A DNA stretch of 64,000 nucleotides, from contig OY540813.1 of the NCBI GenBank assembly GCA_961205875.1, positions 31,529,001 to 31,593,000 on the forward strand. Reading direction: 5' to 3'. A program made the translations under genes and the position numbers. Position 1 is the first letter of the stretch. Every line of letters starts with the position of its first letter. Positions 35,223-45,282 of this stretch are shown here, one piece after another. This DNA is from Sialis fuliginosa. Taxonomy: Eukaryota; Arthropoda; Insecta; Megaloptera; Sialidae. The notes under the pieces are model-generated. The model searched no databases. It was not told the DNA's origin and saw only the letters and a program-made list of their open reading frames with translations.

Positions 35223-36135
35223 ATACTGCTTCCTCGTGTTGAATTCACGGTAGTTAATTATTGAACAAATTAAATAAAAACCGATAAGGTGTTCAGATAA
35301 ATTGCCTGGCATTGGTTAACCATTCAATTTTTATACAATTTAACTAAAAAAATTTAATTCGAAATTTTTCTTCAGACGCACGTGATTATTTTTTCATATA
35401 TTTTTAATTTTTTGACAATTTCAATCTAAATCTAAATTTATGCAAACGTTAAAATTAAATTTAATATGTCAAAGTAAATATCAATTTAAAAAACCAAATA
35501 ACGATTTTTAAAGCAAATTGAGATAAATCTTATTTGTAAAGGAATATTTTACAACAAACGTTGTAGATCTATATTATAGGAAATTGAATGCTCTACAACA
35601 GCGGTTCTTAAACATATACGATCTAGGGACTCCTTTTGAACAATTATTTTTCAGGGACTCCTTCCACCGGATAGAAAAACAAAGAAAGTTGTTAGATACT
35701 CGTACTAATTAATCACTGGTAGATAGAAACGTAAAAGTACTTTAATTTATGTCAAACATGCATGACCCTAGTTTAAGAACCACTGCTCTACAAAAAATAT
35801 TCTATAAAATTTTCACGTAACATGTGTCGTTTTTGAGATATCTTGAAAAAATAAATATTTTGGGATGTCACCCCTCCCCCTTACACATGATTTCAATAAT
35901 TTTGAAATGGAACGTCCTCAAGCCAAACCCAACCAACCAACCAAGTTTTATTAATATCGGTTCAGTGGTCCATAAGTTATGCGTGTGACAAGGATTCACT
36001 CGATAGACACACAGACAGAGAGACACGGAAAAAGTGTTTGTCTTGGCCTAAAACAGAAAGATTAAGTTTTGAAATCGGTGAACATTTTTTGTCTCATTTT
36101 ATAACGATCACAAAGCTTCTCGTATCTTCGATATG
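35223..36135 (+). mobile_element. R1 element, copy e, interrupted by a hAT MITE
   Basis: Left part 'tactgcttcctcgtgttgaa', then the R1 blocks 'gcctggcattggttaaccatt', 'gacaatttcaatctaaatct', 'cacccctcccccttacac' and 'cggttcagtggtccataag' to 'cttctcgtatcttcgatat'. The right CGAGGAAGC terminus is lost. It is split by a 187-bp insertion at 35599-35785. A degraded R1-like scrap precedes it at 34950-35070. Confidence 0.78.
35599..35785. mobile_element. 187-bp hAT MITE nested in R1, perfect duplication
   Basis: TIRs CAGCGGTTCTTAAAC and GTTTAAGAACCACTG; exact 8-bp duplication CTCTACAA at 35591-35598 and 35786-35793. Removing the insertion and one duplication leaves the R1 string GAATGCTCTACAAAAAATAT, exactly as in other R1 copies. 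Confidence 0.93.
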
Positions 36136-36169
36136 ACTATGAAAAAATATATGCCTTGGGAACCACGGG

Positions 36170-36777
36170 ACTTTCTTATACGTAATCCTTTACGTGATTC
36201 TTATTTTATTAAAAAAATTCTGACAAGCTAACAAGATAGAATAAAATGAATAATATAGGTAATATTATTCTCTCCATTATATAACAAGTATTTTTTTTTA
36301 ACGTAATAACTGAAAACGGATGTTTACTCTTGTAAATTTTTGAATTTTCGAATTATTTTTGAAGAAATTTTTTTTCATAAATTCGTTTTTACGAAAAAAT
36401 GAATAGAACATAAATTATAGATATAGATATTACCTACAATTTTTACTTGACCATTTTTCTCTAATTTGCACTGTTTCAGAGTAATTCGAAAAATTCAAAA
36501 ATCGACGTAGGTAAACATCCGTATCCGGTTGAAAGATCGTTTTCAAAATAGGATCTTCCCAGACAAAAATTAATCTTAAATATAAAATTTCACCCTTCTA
36601 CGATTTGTCGTATTTGAGTTACAGCGCTTACAGACAGACAGACAGACACACAGACATCATGGCGAAAATAGTCAGAATGGATTAATGGATAATTCCATCA
36701 AAATCCGGATTTCGATAAAAATCCGCTTCACTATACTTACTTATACTATATGTATATTTCATATGGTATAAGAAAGT
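36170..36777. mobile_element. TIR element (ACTTTCTTATAC ends)
   Basis: ACTTTCTTATACGTAATCC at 36170 and GGTATAAGAAAGT ending at 36777 are inverted. The interior contains 'gagttacagcgcttacagac' and (GACA)n at 36630-36650 followed by 'atcatggcgaaaatagtcag', a microsatellite-linked module like that in R1. Non-coding. Confidence 0.55.
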
Positions 36778-37263
36778 AAAAATCGAAGCAGAAATTTAAC
36801 AAAATAATTAAATTATAAAACACATTAATACGCACATCTTTTCTTTCTAGAGTAAATTATTTAATAATACACAACACTATATGAAACTGCATTATTCAAT
36901 TCCAAATTTCGAACGATTAATCCTATCATACAGCTTAATAAATAATACATATTATATGTATTATAAATGAAAAGCATTCATATCAATACACTCATGTCAT
37001 CATCAGAAGATCTGTATTTGTTTTTAATAATTAACAAAACCGAACTCCAGTGAACAAAAGATGATAGTGTGTAGTAACGACATAGCAAATAAACAGGCAT
37101 AAAGCGGAGTTCAATATGTATATTAATTAACTGAATAATTCAATGCAAATAGCCGAAATATCAAACAGTGACCCTAAGCAACAGAATTAACAATATCGTA
37201 CATTATCGATAGGTGTTCGAATTAGGGTAAGTTTGCTTTGTTTTCTGTAATTTGGCAAACTTG

Positions 37264-37349
37264 TACATACATACATACATACATACAAGAGTATATCACA
37301 ATGCGTGTATATGTACATATGTATATTATGTATGTATGTATAATGTATA
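37264..37349. repeat. CATA/TATG tetranucleotide microsatellite
   Basis: (CATA)n at 37264-37287 and TATG-type repeats at 37314-37349. Confidence 0.8.
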
Positions 37350-37467
37350 TGTATGCAATGGTAGGACTCAAAAACACCCAGTTCGCTAGAAAAAACAGTA
37401 TTTATATTCCGCGGTCCCGGTCTCTTTAAGTATAACTAAAGAAACAGCAACAATTAAAAATGATAGA

Positions 37468-37800
37468 GTTCCGTAGCTATTCTCACTAACATTCTTTACT
37501 TAATAATACGAATCAAGAGCTATTTCATGTTGACAAAAGATGTAATCTCTATAAAAATGTAAGTGGTCAACTGTTCATATGGCGATTTATAAAAAAAAAG
37601 TTATTTCTTAATTTTTAATTCAACTATTTCTGCTACAGTGTTTGTTATAATTTTGATTGAAAGTAGGTACTAAAGCTACATTTTAGATTTTTTGTGTGGA
37701 TAGTTTAGACATTAAGGAGGGGACGATCTGATAAATATTTTCAAAACAAATATCTCGTGATTGAAGGGTTAAAATCAAAATTTTATATTTTAATTGACGA
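37468..37800 (+). mobile_element. GTTCCGTAG-family fragment
   Basis: 'agagttccgtagctattct' at 37466, then from 37640 one diverged central unit ('gtttgttataattttgattg', 'agtttagacattaagg', 'acgatctgataa', 'tgattgaagggttaaaatc'). Confidence 0.6.
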
Positions 37801-38463
37801 CATTATAATTACATTTCATTTTCCTCTCCTATTCTTCTGTAAAATTATTACAAAAGTTAGTATTTACCAACGACTGACATTTATTTTATTGTACATATCA
37901 TATAACGAATCAAATTAATTAAATTATAGACTATATTAAAATTTTTATCATTGACGTGCGGAGAGGTTAACCGTTAGAAGATGAGAAGATTTTCCATTTA
38001 GGGAAAAAGTGAAACGAAATACAAATCTTTCATTAAATTTTTTCTACTAGATGCGCTTATGAATAACTATTTTAAATACTTACGTTATTTGAACTGTACG
38101 ATAAACATGGATTTTAAAAATGAAAAAAGTGTGTTTCATTTTTAACCTCTAATTTGGGAAAAAGTTAAACAGGTAAGGGAAAAAGTGAAACAGGTCTCTA
38201 ACTTCCATAGAATGCGTTACATTGATATTTGCTGGGTAAAAATTAAACAAGCGGTTAAAACTGCATAGGAAACATGTGTCGCACCTTGCTAGGTTATGTA
38301 CCAAGCATGCTAAGAAATATATTAAAAGTTTATGGGAATCACAAAAAAACTCAGAATATGCATACAAATAATATATTGTTGTAAATAGAAAATTCGTTCT
38401 TAATAATATAAAATTTACAATGTGTACTCTTGAGACTGCAGATACATGAACAATAATTGAGGC

Positions 38464-38883
38464 GTGTTAAAACAAAAGTCGCCTAATCCATCTAAATTTA
38501 TTTTCTACAAATCGTTTTTTTCTTTTAATATTTTGTGTAGTTCCAATATCAGTTTTTATGGACAATAATATCATTATGCACTGATAACAGATTCAAATTA
38601 TGAAGAAAACAAATTAAAACAATTACAAAATTTTGAGTAATTTTGAAAACAAATTTGGATTAGAAGACTTTTGTTTAGTATGCATGGATTTAGACAAGTT
38701 TTGTTTAAGTTTTGTAAATTATTTAATTGTTTATTTGTTGTATTGATCTTTTCTGAAACAGATGTTACAAATGCTAACAATAAGATATTAAATATCTTGC
38801 TGTTAGCATTTGTAACATCTATTTCAAATTTTGAAATATTATATTTTATTTAATGGATAAGACTAAGTTTTGTTTTAACACAC
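38464..38883. mobile_element. FB-E foldback inside the decayed transposon
   Basis: Outer arms GTGTTAAAACAAAAGTCG (38466) and TTTTGTTTTAACACAC (38883) are inverted. Near the right side is a near-perfect 61-bp palindrome at 38760-38820 (arms AGATGTTACAAATGCTAACA and complement, with a second inner palindrome AAGATAT..ATATCTT). Confidence 0.7.
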
Positions 38884-38978
38884 AGTTTTATTATTGATTT
38901 TGAACGTGATAAGACAATATTTGTCATGTATAATACCGGGTAATTGTACCTTTATACATAAGGAACAGAACCTGATAG

Positions 38979-39310
38979 CTAACTCAGTTTGGCACTTTTT
39001 AAACCCATAACATCTATTTCAGTTCCATTTATTTGTAAAACAGTGCACACCTTTTGATAGTTAACATCTTTTTTCCGCCTTTGAAAGATGCTAAAATATA
39101 ATCTCCGACCTACTTTATTTCAATCTCCGAACTATCCATCCTCACTTCATTTCCAGATTCCAAAGCTATAACAATTAAACTGGCATTAGAATCATCTTCT
39201 ATGAATATCTTCGGTTTCTTAGTTACTTTCTGACTTATTTTCTTTACTTGAGGCATCATTTATAAGTGAAACAAATTCTTCACCTAAGCATGTGGTTCTA
39301 CTTTTCTAGA
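38979..39310 (-). pseudogene. Relic of a transposon-encoded protein, C-terminal part
   Basis: From an ATG at 39259 the minus strand reads MMPQVKKISQKVTKKPKIFI, then EDDSNASLIVIALESGNEV, to a stop, followed by VGDYILASFKGGKK in the same frame. The next frame continues VNYQKVCTVLQINGTEIDVM and GLKSAKLS before a stop at 38979. Just upstream another frame gives EEFVSLINDASSKENKSES. Segments of the type 'VGD[YW]VLV.F..KK....YVG.V..I....EVKFL' are found near the C-terminus of transposon-derived proteins in insects, including ones next to DDE domains. The match is from memory. The gene is broken by at least two stops or frameshifts. Confidence 0.5.
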
Positions 39311-40421
39311 ATATTCTTTGTGTGTGTGTTATGTCCCTACAAACTGTTTCACATTTTCCCCAACTGTAATTCATATTTTCCCATATTTCTGTTTCACTTT
39401 TTCCCAAATTTTAAAATCTTAATTAAATGGAAAATATTTCTCTAAAAATTAAAAGAAAAGCTACAAAGGAAACTTTGATTTATCTTCTTTGTGGCATATC
39501 AATGTGAAATTGTAACTTTAATTAATATCTGAGCTATACATAAAGTTATGTGCAAAGAATTAAAATTTAATTCACACGTTTTGACATCGACTAACAGGGA
39601 AATATGTAGGGGTGACACATCACTTATTAGGCGATTCATATTTTCAGGTCGCTTTAACAAACCTTTAATGATGATGTCAGTTTATAATTCTCCTATAAAC
39701 AAATTAGTTTTTTAGTTGCAAGCCTGTTTCACTTTTACCCAAATTTTTTGGTGTTTTTATATTTACCCCGCTCGACCCTATATTAAGTATTCTAATTAAA
39801 AAATATCGTATAATCAAAACTATCTTTAAATAACATTATTAACAGTACTACGGGTGTACCGGAACTGGAATTTTCAATTTTGGTTGGAACTGGAATCGCC
39901 GGAATTCACAAAAAAAATCTATTTTAATTAATAATAATATTTAAATTAAAACAATATACAGAGTGGGGCATTTAAATTGTTACAGATTATTATCTCAGAA
40001 CCATCGCATATTTGAAAAAAATGTTTAAACCAAAAAATGTTTGGTTGTGAGAGGGTAATCGAATAGTAATATTTATTTGTTATTTTAACGTGGCCTTTGA
40101 GGATATTTGAAGGTCAACATCATTTTTTTTTAAATAGGAACCTATAGTTTTTATTTAGTAATCTTATTTTACGTGAAAAAACACCTGGCACCCTGAACGG
40201 TCACCCAGCCTCTCTCCCTGTTATACATTAACAAAATAAGCAGCGAATTTAATAAATATAAAAATTTTAAACATCAACCATTCTTTTTTCCAAAGCTTAC
40301 TTGACGTTTTAATATTGCACTCGATACCTCGACTAACAAACATATAATTTTTCATGGCAATTATGATTTTTATTAAATAATGAATAAAATGCGTTGTATC
40401 TTTGTTATTAGTTGTTTTATT

Positions 40422-40496
40422 ATCGAAGATACGAGAAGTTTTGCGATCATTTTTTAAAGAAAAATTGTTCTCTGATTTCAAAATTTTCACTCGATC
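40422..40496 (-). mobile_element. R1 fragment (right-end part)
   Basis: 'tatcgaagatacgagaag' through 'attgttctctgatttcaaaat', identical in order to the R1 right end. Confidence 0.65.
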
Positions 40497-40504
40497 TTTC
40501 TTTT

Positions 40505-40699
40505 TATAAACGGTTTAGTATTGATACGTTTTTAATACTAAACCGATTATAAAATTTTATTACTGTATCACAATGTTAATAAACAAAATATTTGAGAGTT
40601 TGTAGTTTGAAAAATTTCCGGACAGATGTTTATATGAATTTTTTTTCTTGATTAACTGTTCAAGTTTGTTCCACCTGATATGACTCACTCTGTATATAT
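40505..40699 (-). mobile_element. FB-A fragment
   Basis: 'tgtatcacaatgttaata', 'aaaaatttccggacag' and the terminal 'gactcactctgtata' match the FB-A right arm. Confidence 0.6.
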
Positions 40700-41170
40700 A
40701 CTAATATAAAAAACGTTTTTACAATCATACTTTTATTGCACAAAATGTTAAAAAAACTGCATTTGTATTATGAAATGATTGTTTCCATTAAAATTTTAAT
40801 TATTATTTTTATGTTTGATTTTTTAAACAAAAATAACGTATATTATTTATGAATTTCTTAGTAGAAAGCAGTAATAAAATTTAAAAATCTCGAAAAAATT
40901 CGGCCGGAATTTATTAGTTCCGGTAGAAACTGGAACCGAAATAAAATCAGTAGAGAAGAAAATTACAAAGAAGTAGAAGAAGAATAATAAAATATTATTT
41001 TCTTTAATTTGATATTTAATATTTTAAACGTTTTTTTAGTTAATTAAGTAACATATTTATTTATTGTTATATCAATAATCACAATGCCGCGTTATTTTGG
41101 TCGAATTAGCAACTAAAATATCGTAGCATACAAGATTCACTTAAAAATCACAGAAACCTTAAATTACTTT

Positions 41171-41655
41171 AGGGGTCATCCATAAATTACATCACACGTT
41201 GATAGGGGGGGGGGGGGGTCTACAAAGTGTGACATGGTGTGACAAGGATGGGCATAATTCACCAGCTTCGTGACGTTACATCTAAAAAATCAAAACAATA
41301 TACATATTTTATATGAATTCTTAGAGTAAAAATTTGAGGAAAAATTACTTGTTTGTTAGTAACTCGAGATTGATAAAGAGTTATTGGAAAATTTTTAAAC
41401 ATGCTTGGAATTTCATATAATTTTTTTAATAAACAAAAAAATTATTAAATATAAATAAAAATAGTTTTAACAGCCAAAGACAATGAAAGAATTTTTTTTT
41501 TCGTTGTTTTTCAGTATCTACATATACTTATTGTTTCGAAATTTATGTGTCACAACAAGGGGTCCCACAAACGTGGCAGCCTGCTACAAGACCGGGGGGG
41601 GGGGGGGGGGGGGGTAAAAAAACATGTTTGTGTGACAGTTATGAATATTTCATCG
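41171..41655 (+). mobile_element. GGGGTCATCCATAAATTAC-type repeat with long poly-G tracts
   Basis: Starts 'aggggtcatccataaattac', a terminus seen on a common insect MITE type whose other end is usually the complement. Here the right end is worn ('gtgacagttatgaatatt'). It contains G14 at 41205-41218 and G21 at 41594-41614. A related scrap 'tttttgacccccctccccacc' lies at 43922-43942. Confidence 0.55.
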
Positions 41656-42954
41656 TATATATTTATATTATTTTCTTGTTCTTTTTCTGTTCTTATTATA
41701 AAACTAGGTACTGAATAACTTGATTAGTATAAACACGAATAATTATGAATAAGTAATTCTCATTAATATATGAATACGCAAATGCGTACCTATATTAATT
41801 TCGGTCACATAGAAGATGCAAAATTCAAGTACCAAAGGTATACAGAAATACAAGATCAGTCAGAATACAAACATAATTATACAATTAATTAAATAAATAA
41901 TCAATCACAGTGTCCCTGAGCAAAAGCATTTACAATACTGTTCATTGTCAATAACATTATTCATCGATGTATGTATTACATATGCTAAAATGTATGTAAT
42001 GCATATAATATATATGTTATGCATTTAATATTTACTTGTTAAACAATACACAATAAACTAAACAATGTAGATAGGGGAAATAAGGAGGCCGTAAGCAGAA
42101 ACTATTTGTTAAAGATACAATACGATTACTTCTTTATACGACAAGGTAAGCTAGAATTACTTCAAAATTATCAATATTAATGTTTTCAGTGTGTAAGCGA
42201 ATGTTAACATCAGTATTCTGCGTTTGACTTTTGTTCCACTTTCCATTTTATTTTTTCCGAATATCGGGAGGGGGGAATTCTTCTATAGACATACATAGCT
42301 AACCTAATTATAAATTAAGAACTGTATATACTATATACCTTATTAACTTCCCAACAGGAAGTTATTGTAACCGATCCGAAAATCGAAATAAAAAATTTCA
42401 ACATATTTTTATGATATCTTTTCAGATAGATGTATGTGTGTATGTATGTATGTACGTACGGACGTGTCACTTTTTTTTTGCACGAAATCTCGCAAATAAA
42501 AAATGCAATTGATTTCGTTGGGGTGCTAATCGAAATGTCTTGACGTGAATATGATCTGAAAGAAAGGATTTTTCGAAATTCAACCTCTACGGTGATAAAA
42601 TAAGGTGTAAAAGTTTGTGTGGGTAAAAAATATTTTTTTGGTCGGATTTACTTGAAATAAATTTTCTACAATACAAATAATGAAACATGTATTTCAGTAT
42701 ATTTTTTTTGTTATACGTGCCTAAACACTCATTGAAGGAGTGAAAACCACCTTCAAAATTTGAATTTTAAATACTAATAAATGCAATTAAATTCAAATTG
42801 TCAGATTAGTTATTCTAAAAACGTGTATCATATTATTGACATTAGGATGTTAGAAAACTATTTAATATTCATAATACAAAGTTGAGCTTTATTTATGACA
42901 AATTACATTTAAAATTTTCATATAAGTACTTACTAAAAAAATTTATTCACATAA

Positions 42955-43035
42955 ATCAGTATTCAAGTATTGATAGTCATGCCATGTTGGGGAGTTGGTT
43001 GTGTGGACCTCAAGTGTCAAACCAACGGCTTGATT
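42955..43035 (+). mobile_element. Fragment of the hammerhead-3 family
   Basis: 'ggttgtgtggacctcaagtg' and its flanks are an inverted match to 53270-53345, which lies next to the hammerhead-like motif at 53133-53174. The ribozyme core itself is not in this fragment. Confidence 0.6.
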
Positions 43036-43100
43036 TATTTGTATAAATACTCTTTTTAAAACACAAATATATATAAAATTGAAAAACCATTATACCGTGT

Positions 43101-43852
43101 TTTTGCTTCCTCGCAATATCGAAGATACGAGAAGCTTTGTGATCGTTTCAGTTTGAGACAAAAAAAATGTTATCCGATTTCAAAATTTTAAATTGATTTA
43201 TCCGTTTCACGTCAAGGCAAACACTTTTCGTTCCGTGTCTGTCTGTCTGTCTGTCCGTCCGTGTGTCCGTCTGTCCCCTGAATCCTTGTCACACGCATAA
43301 CTTATGAACCACTGAACCGATATTATTGAAACTTGGTCGGATGGTTGGGTCTGGCTTGAGAACGGTCCCATTTCAAAATCATCAAAATCGAGTGTTAGGG
43401 GGAGGGGTGACACCCTAAATTATTTATTTTTTCAAGATATCTCAAGAACGAAACATGTTACGTGTATTTTTTGTAGAGCATTACATTTTCTATAATATGG
43501 TAAAATATTCCCTTACAAAGATTTATCTCAATTTATTTTTAAAATTCGTGTTTCGTTTTTCTAAATTGATATTTGCTTGGATATATTAAATGTCTTTTTG
43601 ACATTTGCATAAATTTAGATTTAGATTGAAATTGTCAAAAAATTAAAAATATATGAAAAAATATTCAGGTGCGTTTTAAGAAAAATTTCTAACTAATGTT
43701 TTTTAGTAAAATTGTATAAAAATTAAATGGTTAACCAATTCCAGGCAATTTATATAAACACTATCGTATTTTATTTAATTTATTGAATAATTAACTACCT
43801 TTGGTGAATTTAGCACGAGGAAGCACTGTGCATTTACTTGGCAGATGTTTTT
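43101..43852 (-). mobile_element. R1 element, copy c (full, inverted)
   Basis: TTTTGCTTCCTCGCAATATC at the left and CACGAGGAAGCACTGTGC with 'atttacttggcagatgttt' at the right. Contains the CTGTCTGTCTGTCCGTCCG tract (43237-43262). All internal blocks of copy b are present except the short 'gtcaaagtgacattt' array. Confidence 0.85.
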
Positions 43853-44079
43853 TATCTATCTAACATGAAAAATAAATAGTCTTTTTCAGCTTTCAAGTAT
43901 TACGTAAGCACATTTCCGTTAATTTTTGACCCCCCTCCCCACCAAACAAATAATCATATCATATTTTAAGTTTCAAGTATCAAATATAACTAATAAAATT
44001 ATTTATTTATTTTTGGAAAATGACACAAATTGCCCCACTGTGTACAGTGGCGTTTTGTGTATTGCCTAAGGGTGGTCAA

Positions 44080-44470
44080 AGATCCAGTAACGGTACACTG
44101 TATAATATTTAACCGTTAAACAAATACACCGATATAGAGCTGCAACAACAAGCAGCATGAGGAGAGCAAGGCAGCTTTGGCCGTAAACTACCCATCATAA
44201 TCTGGTACAGAGACGATTACAACACAGTAGAGAAACTTTGGCGGTGTGTGTGTGTGTGTGTGTGTGTTCCAGTTATGCTTTTCGTATTATGGTTATTATC
44301 GCCATAGCTTGTTATGATTAACTCGGCTAGCGTCATATCGCCGGGAAGATTATATTGCAAGCAATTTTAGCGGGAACGAGCGCTCATTGGAGGACAGGCG
44401 GGGACCCGTTTTGTCTCGCTGGAGAGAGATAAAGAGCTTGTTTTACTCTTAGTCTTTGGGATTTCTTTTT
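44080..44470. other. GC-rich island with a (GT)n tract
   Basis: (TG)n at 44244-44268, followed by CpG-containing single-copy-looking sequence ('cggctagcgtcatatcgccgg', 'gcgggaacgagcgctcattgg', 'acaggcggggacccg'), ending with a GAGA-type string 'ggagagagataaag'. No coding domain. Candidate host regulatory element. Confidence 0.35.
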
Positions 44471-45117
44471 TATATGTTCTATTTGATATCTGGTAATTTA
44501 TAGATGTGAGCAGTCGAAAATTTTATTTTTTAGCAATTATTTAATTGATCTTCAGTATTAGTAATATACATTTTTATTTAATGGTTTAGATGTATGTATT
44601 TTCATTATTAATATTTTTCATAAATTGTTTATACCTTAACTTAAGATTTTCATATATGTACCTACATTATACATTTTTGAGTAGAATAAACAATATTAAC
44701 CCAATAATGTGAATACTTTCTTTATGCATTTAAATTTGAGCTAATATTTAAAATAAACAAATATATACGTTGTATTTATGACATAGCACATAGATAAACT
44801 AAAAAAATATTTTTATTTTTAAAAGAAATTATAAAATGAACAAGCTGGAAATCTGTTTGAATTTTATAGTATGATGTAATTTATCTCGTAAGTCCACTAC
44901 TAAAATTTACATATTTTTAACTTTTTTTTAATTCTATAATTAACTTACATTTCAATTTGTAAAAAAATATTTGAAAATAAGAGATTTCAATCTTTAAAAT
45001 GTAATTTTATTTTTGTTGTTTTTTAGCAATATTCTAAAGACGATTAATGTTTTTTCTTCTCCAGAAAATGTTTTATTTGTTAATTATAATTTGTTTTCTA
45101 ATAAAATCATTTTTTTC

Positions 45118-45282
45118 CAATTACAAACTTGAACCCGAACCCGGACCTGAACCCTAAAAAAATAACGGTTTTTGAACCTTAATAGTTTGCACGATGCTAA
45201 AACCAAACTTGAACTGAACCAAAATTTATATTTGAACCCGAACCGAACCCGAACCATAAATAAATTACTGTTCAAGTCCCTG
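45118..45282 (-). mobile_element. AACCCG-rich element end (CCCTG terminus)
   Basis: Repeated 'gaacccgaacc' motifs and a terminus 'ctgttcaagtccctg', parallel to the element ending at 27365. Confidence 0.45.

Larger units (their letters stand above)
37990..39760. mobile_element. Decayed DNA transposon with inverted clusters of a ~22-bp motif
   Basis: The motif GGGAAAAAGTGAAACAG or variants occurs in forward orientation at about 38003, 38156, 38178 and 38233 (as GGGTAAAAATTAAACAAG). It occurs in reverse at about 39345, 39390 and 39725. Within clusters the spacing is about 22 bp. A coding relic lies between them on the minus strand (38979-39310). Opposed subterminal repeats around a gene relic are typical of a DNA transposon; terminal repeats were not found, so limits are approximate. 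Confidence 0.5.
39847..40950. mobile_element. Element with GGAAC/CCGGAA-rich ends and nested fragments
   Basis: 'accggaactggaattttcaat' and 'ggttggaactggaatcgccgg' at 39849-39905, with 'gttccggtagaaactggaacc' at 40917-40940. The interior holds a TACAGAGTG-type start at 39958, an R1 scrap (40422-40496) and an FB-A scrap (40505-40699). It appears to be one CCGGAA-rich element filled with later insertions. Confidence 0.4.

Noticed and set aside
37005-37045. Possible fourth hammerhead at CTGATGATGACATGAG (minus strand)
   Set aside because: No GAAAC box or stem II at the required spacing.
37264-37349. CRISPR-like or satellite array
   Set aside because: Simple tetranucleotide microsatellite only.
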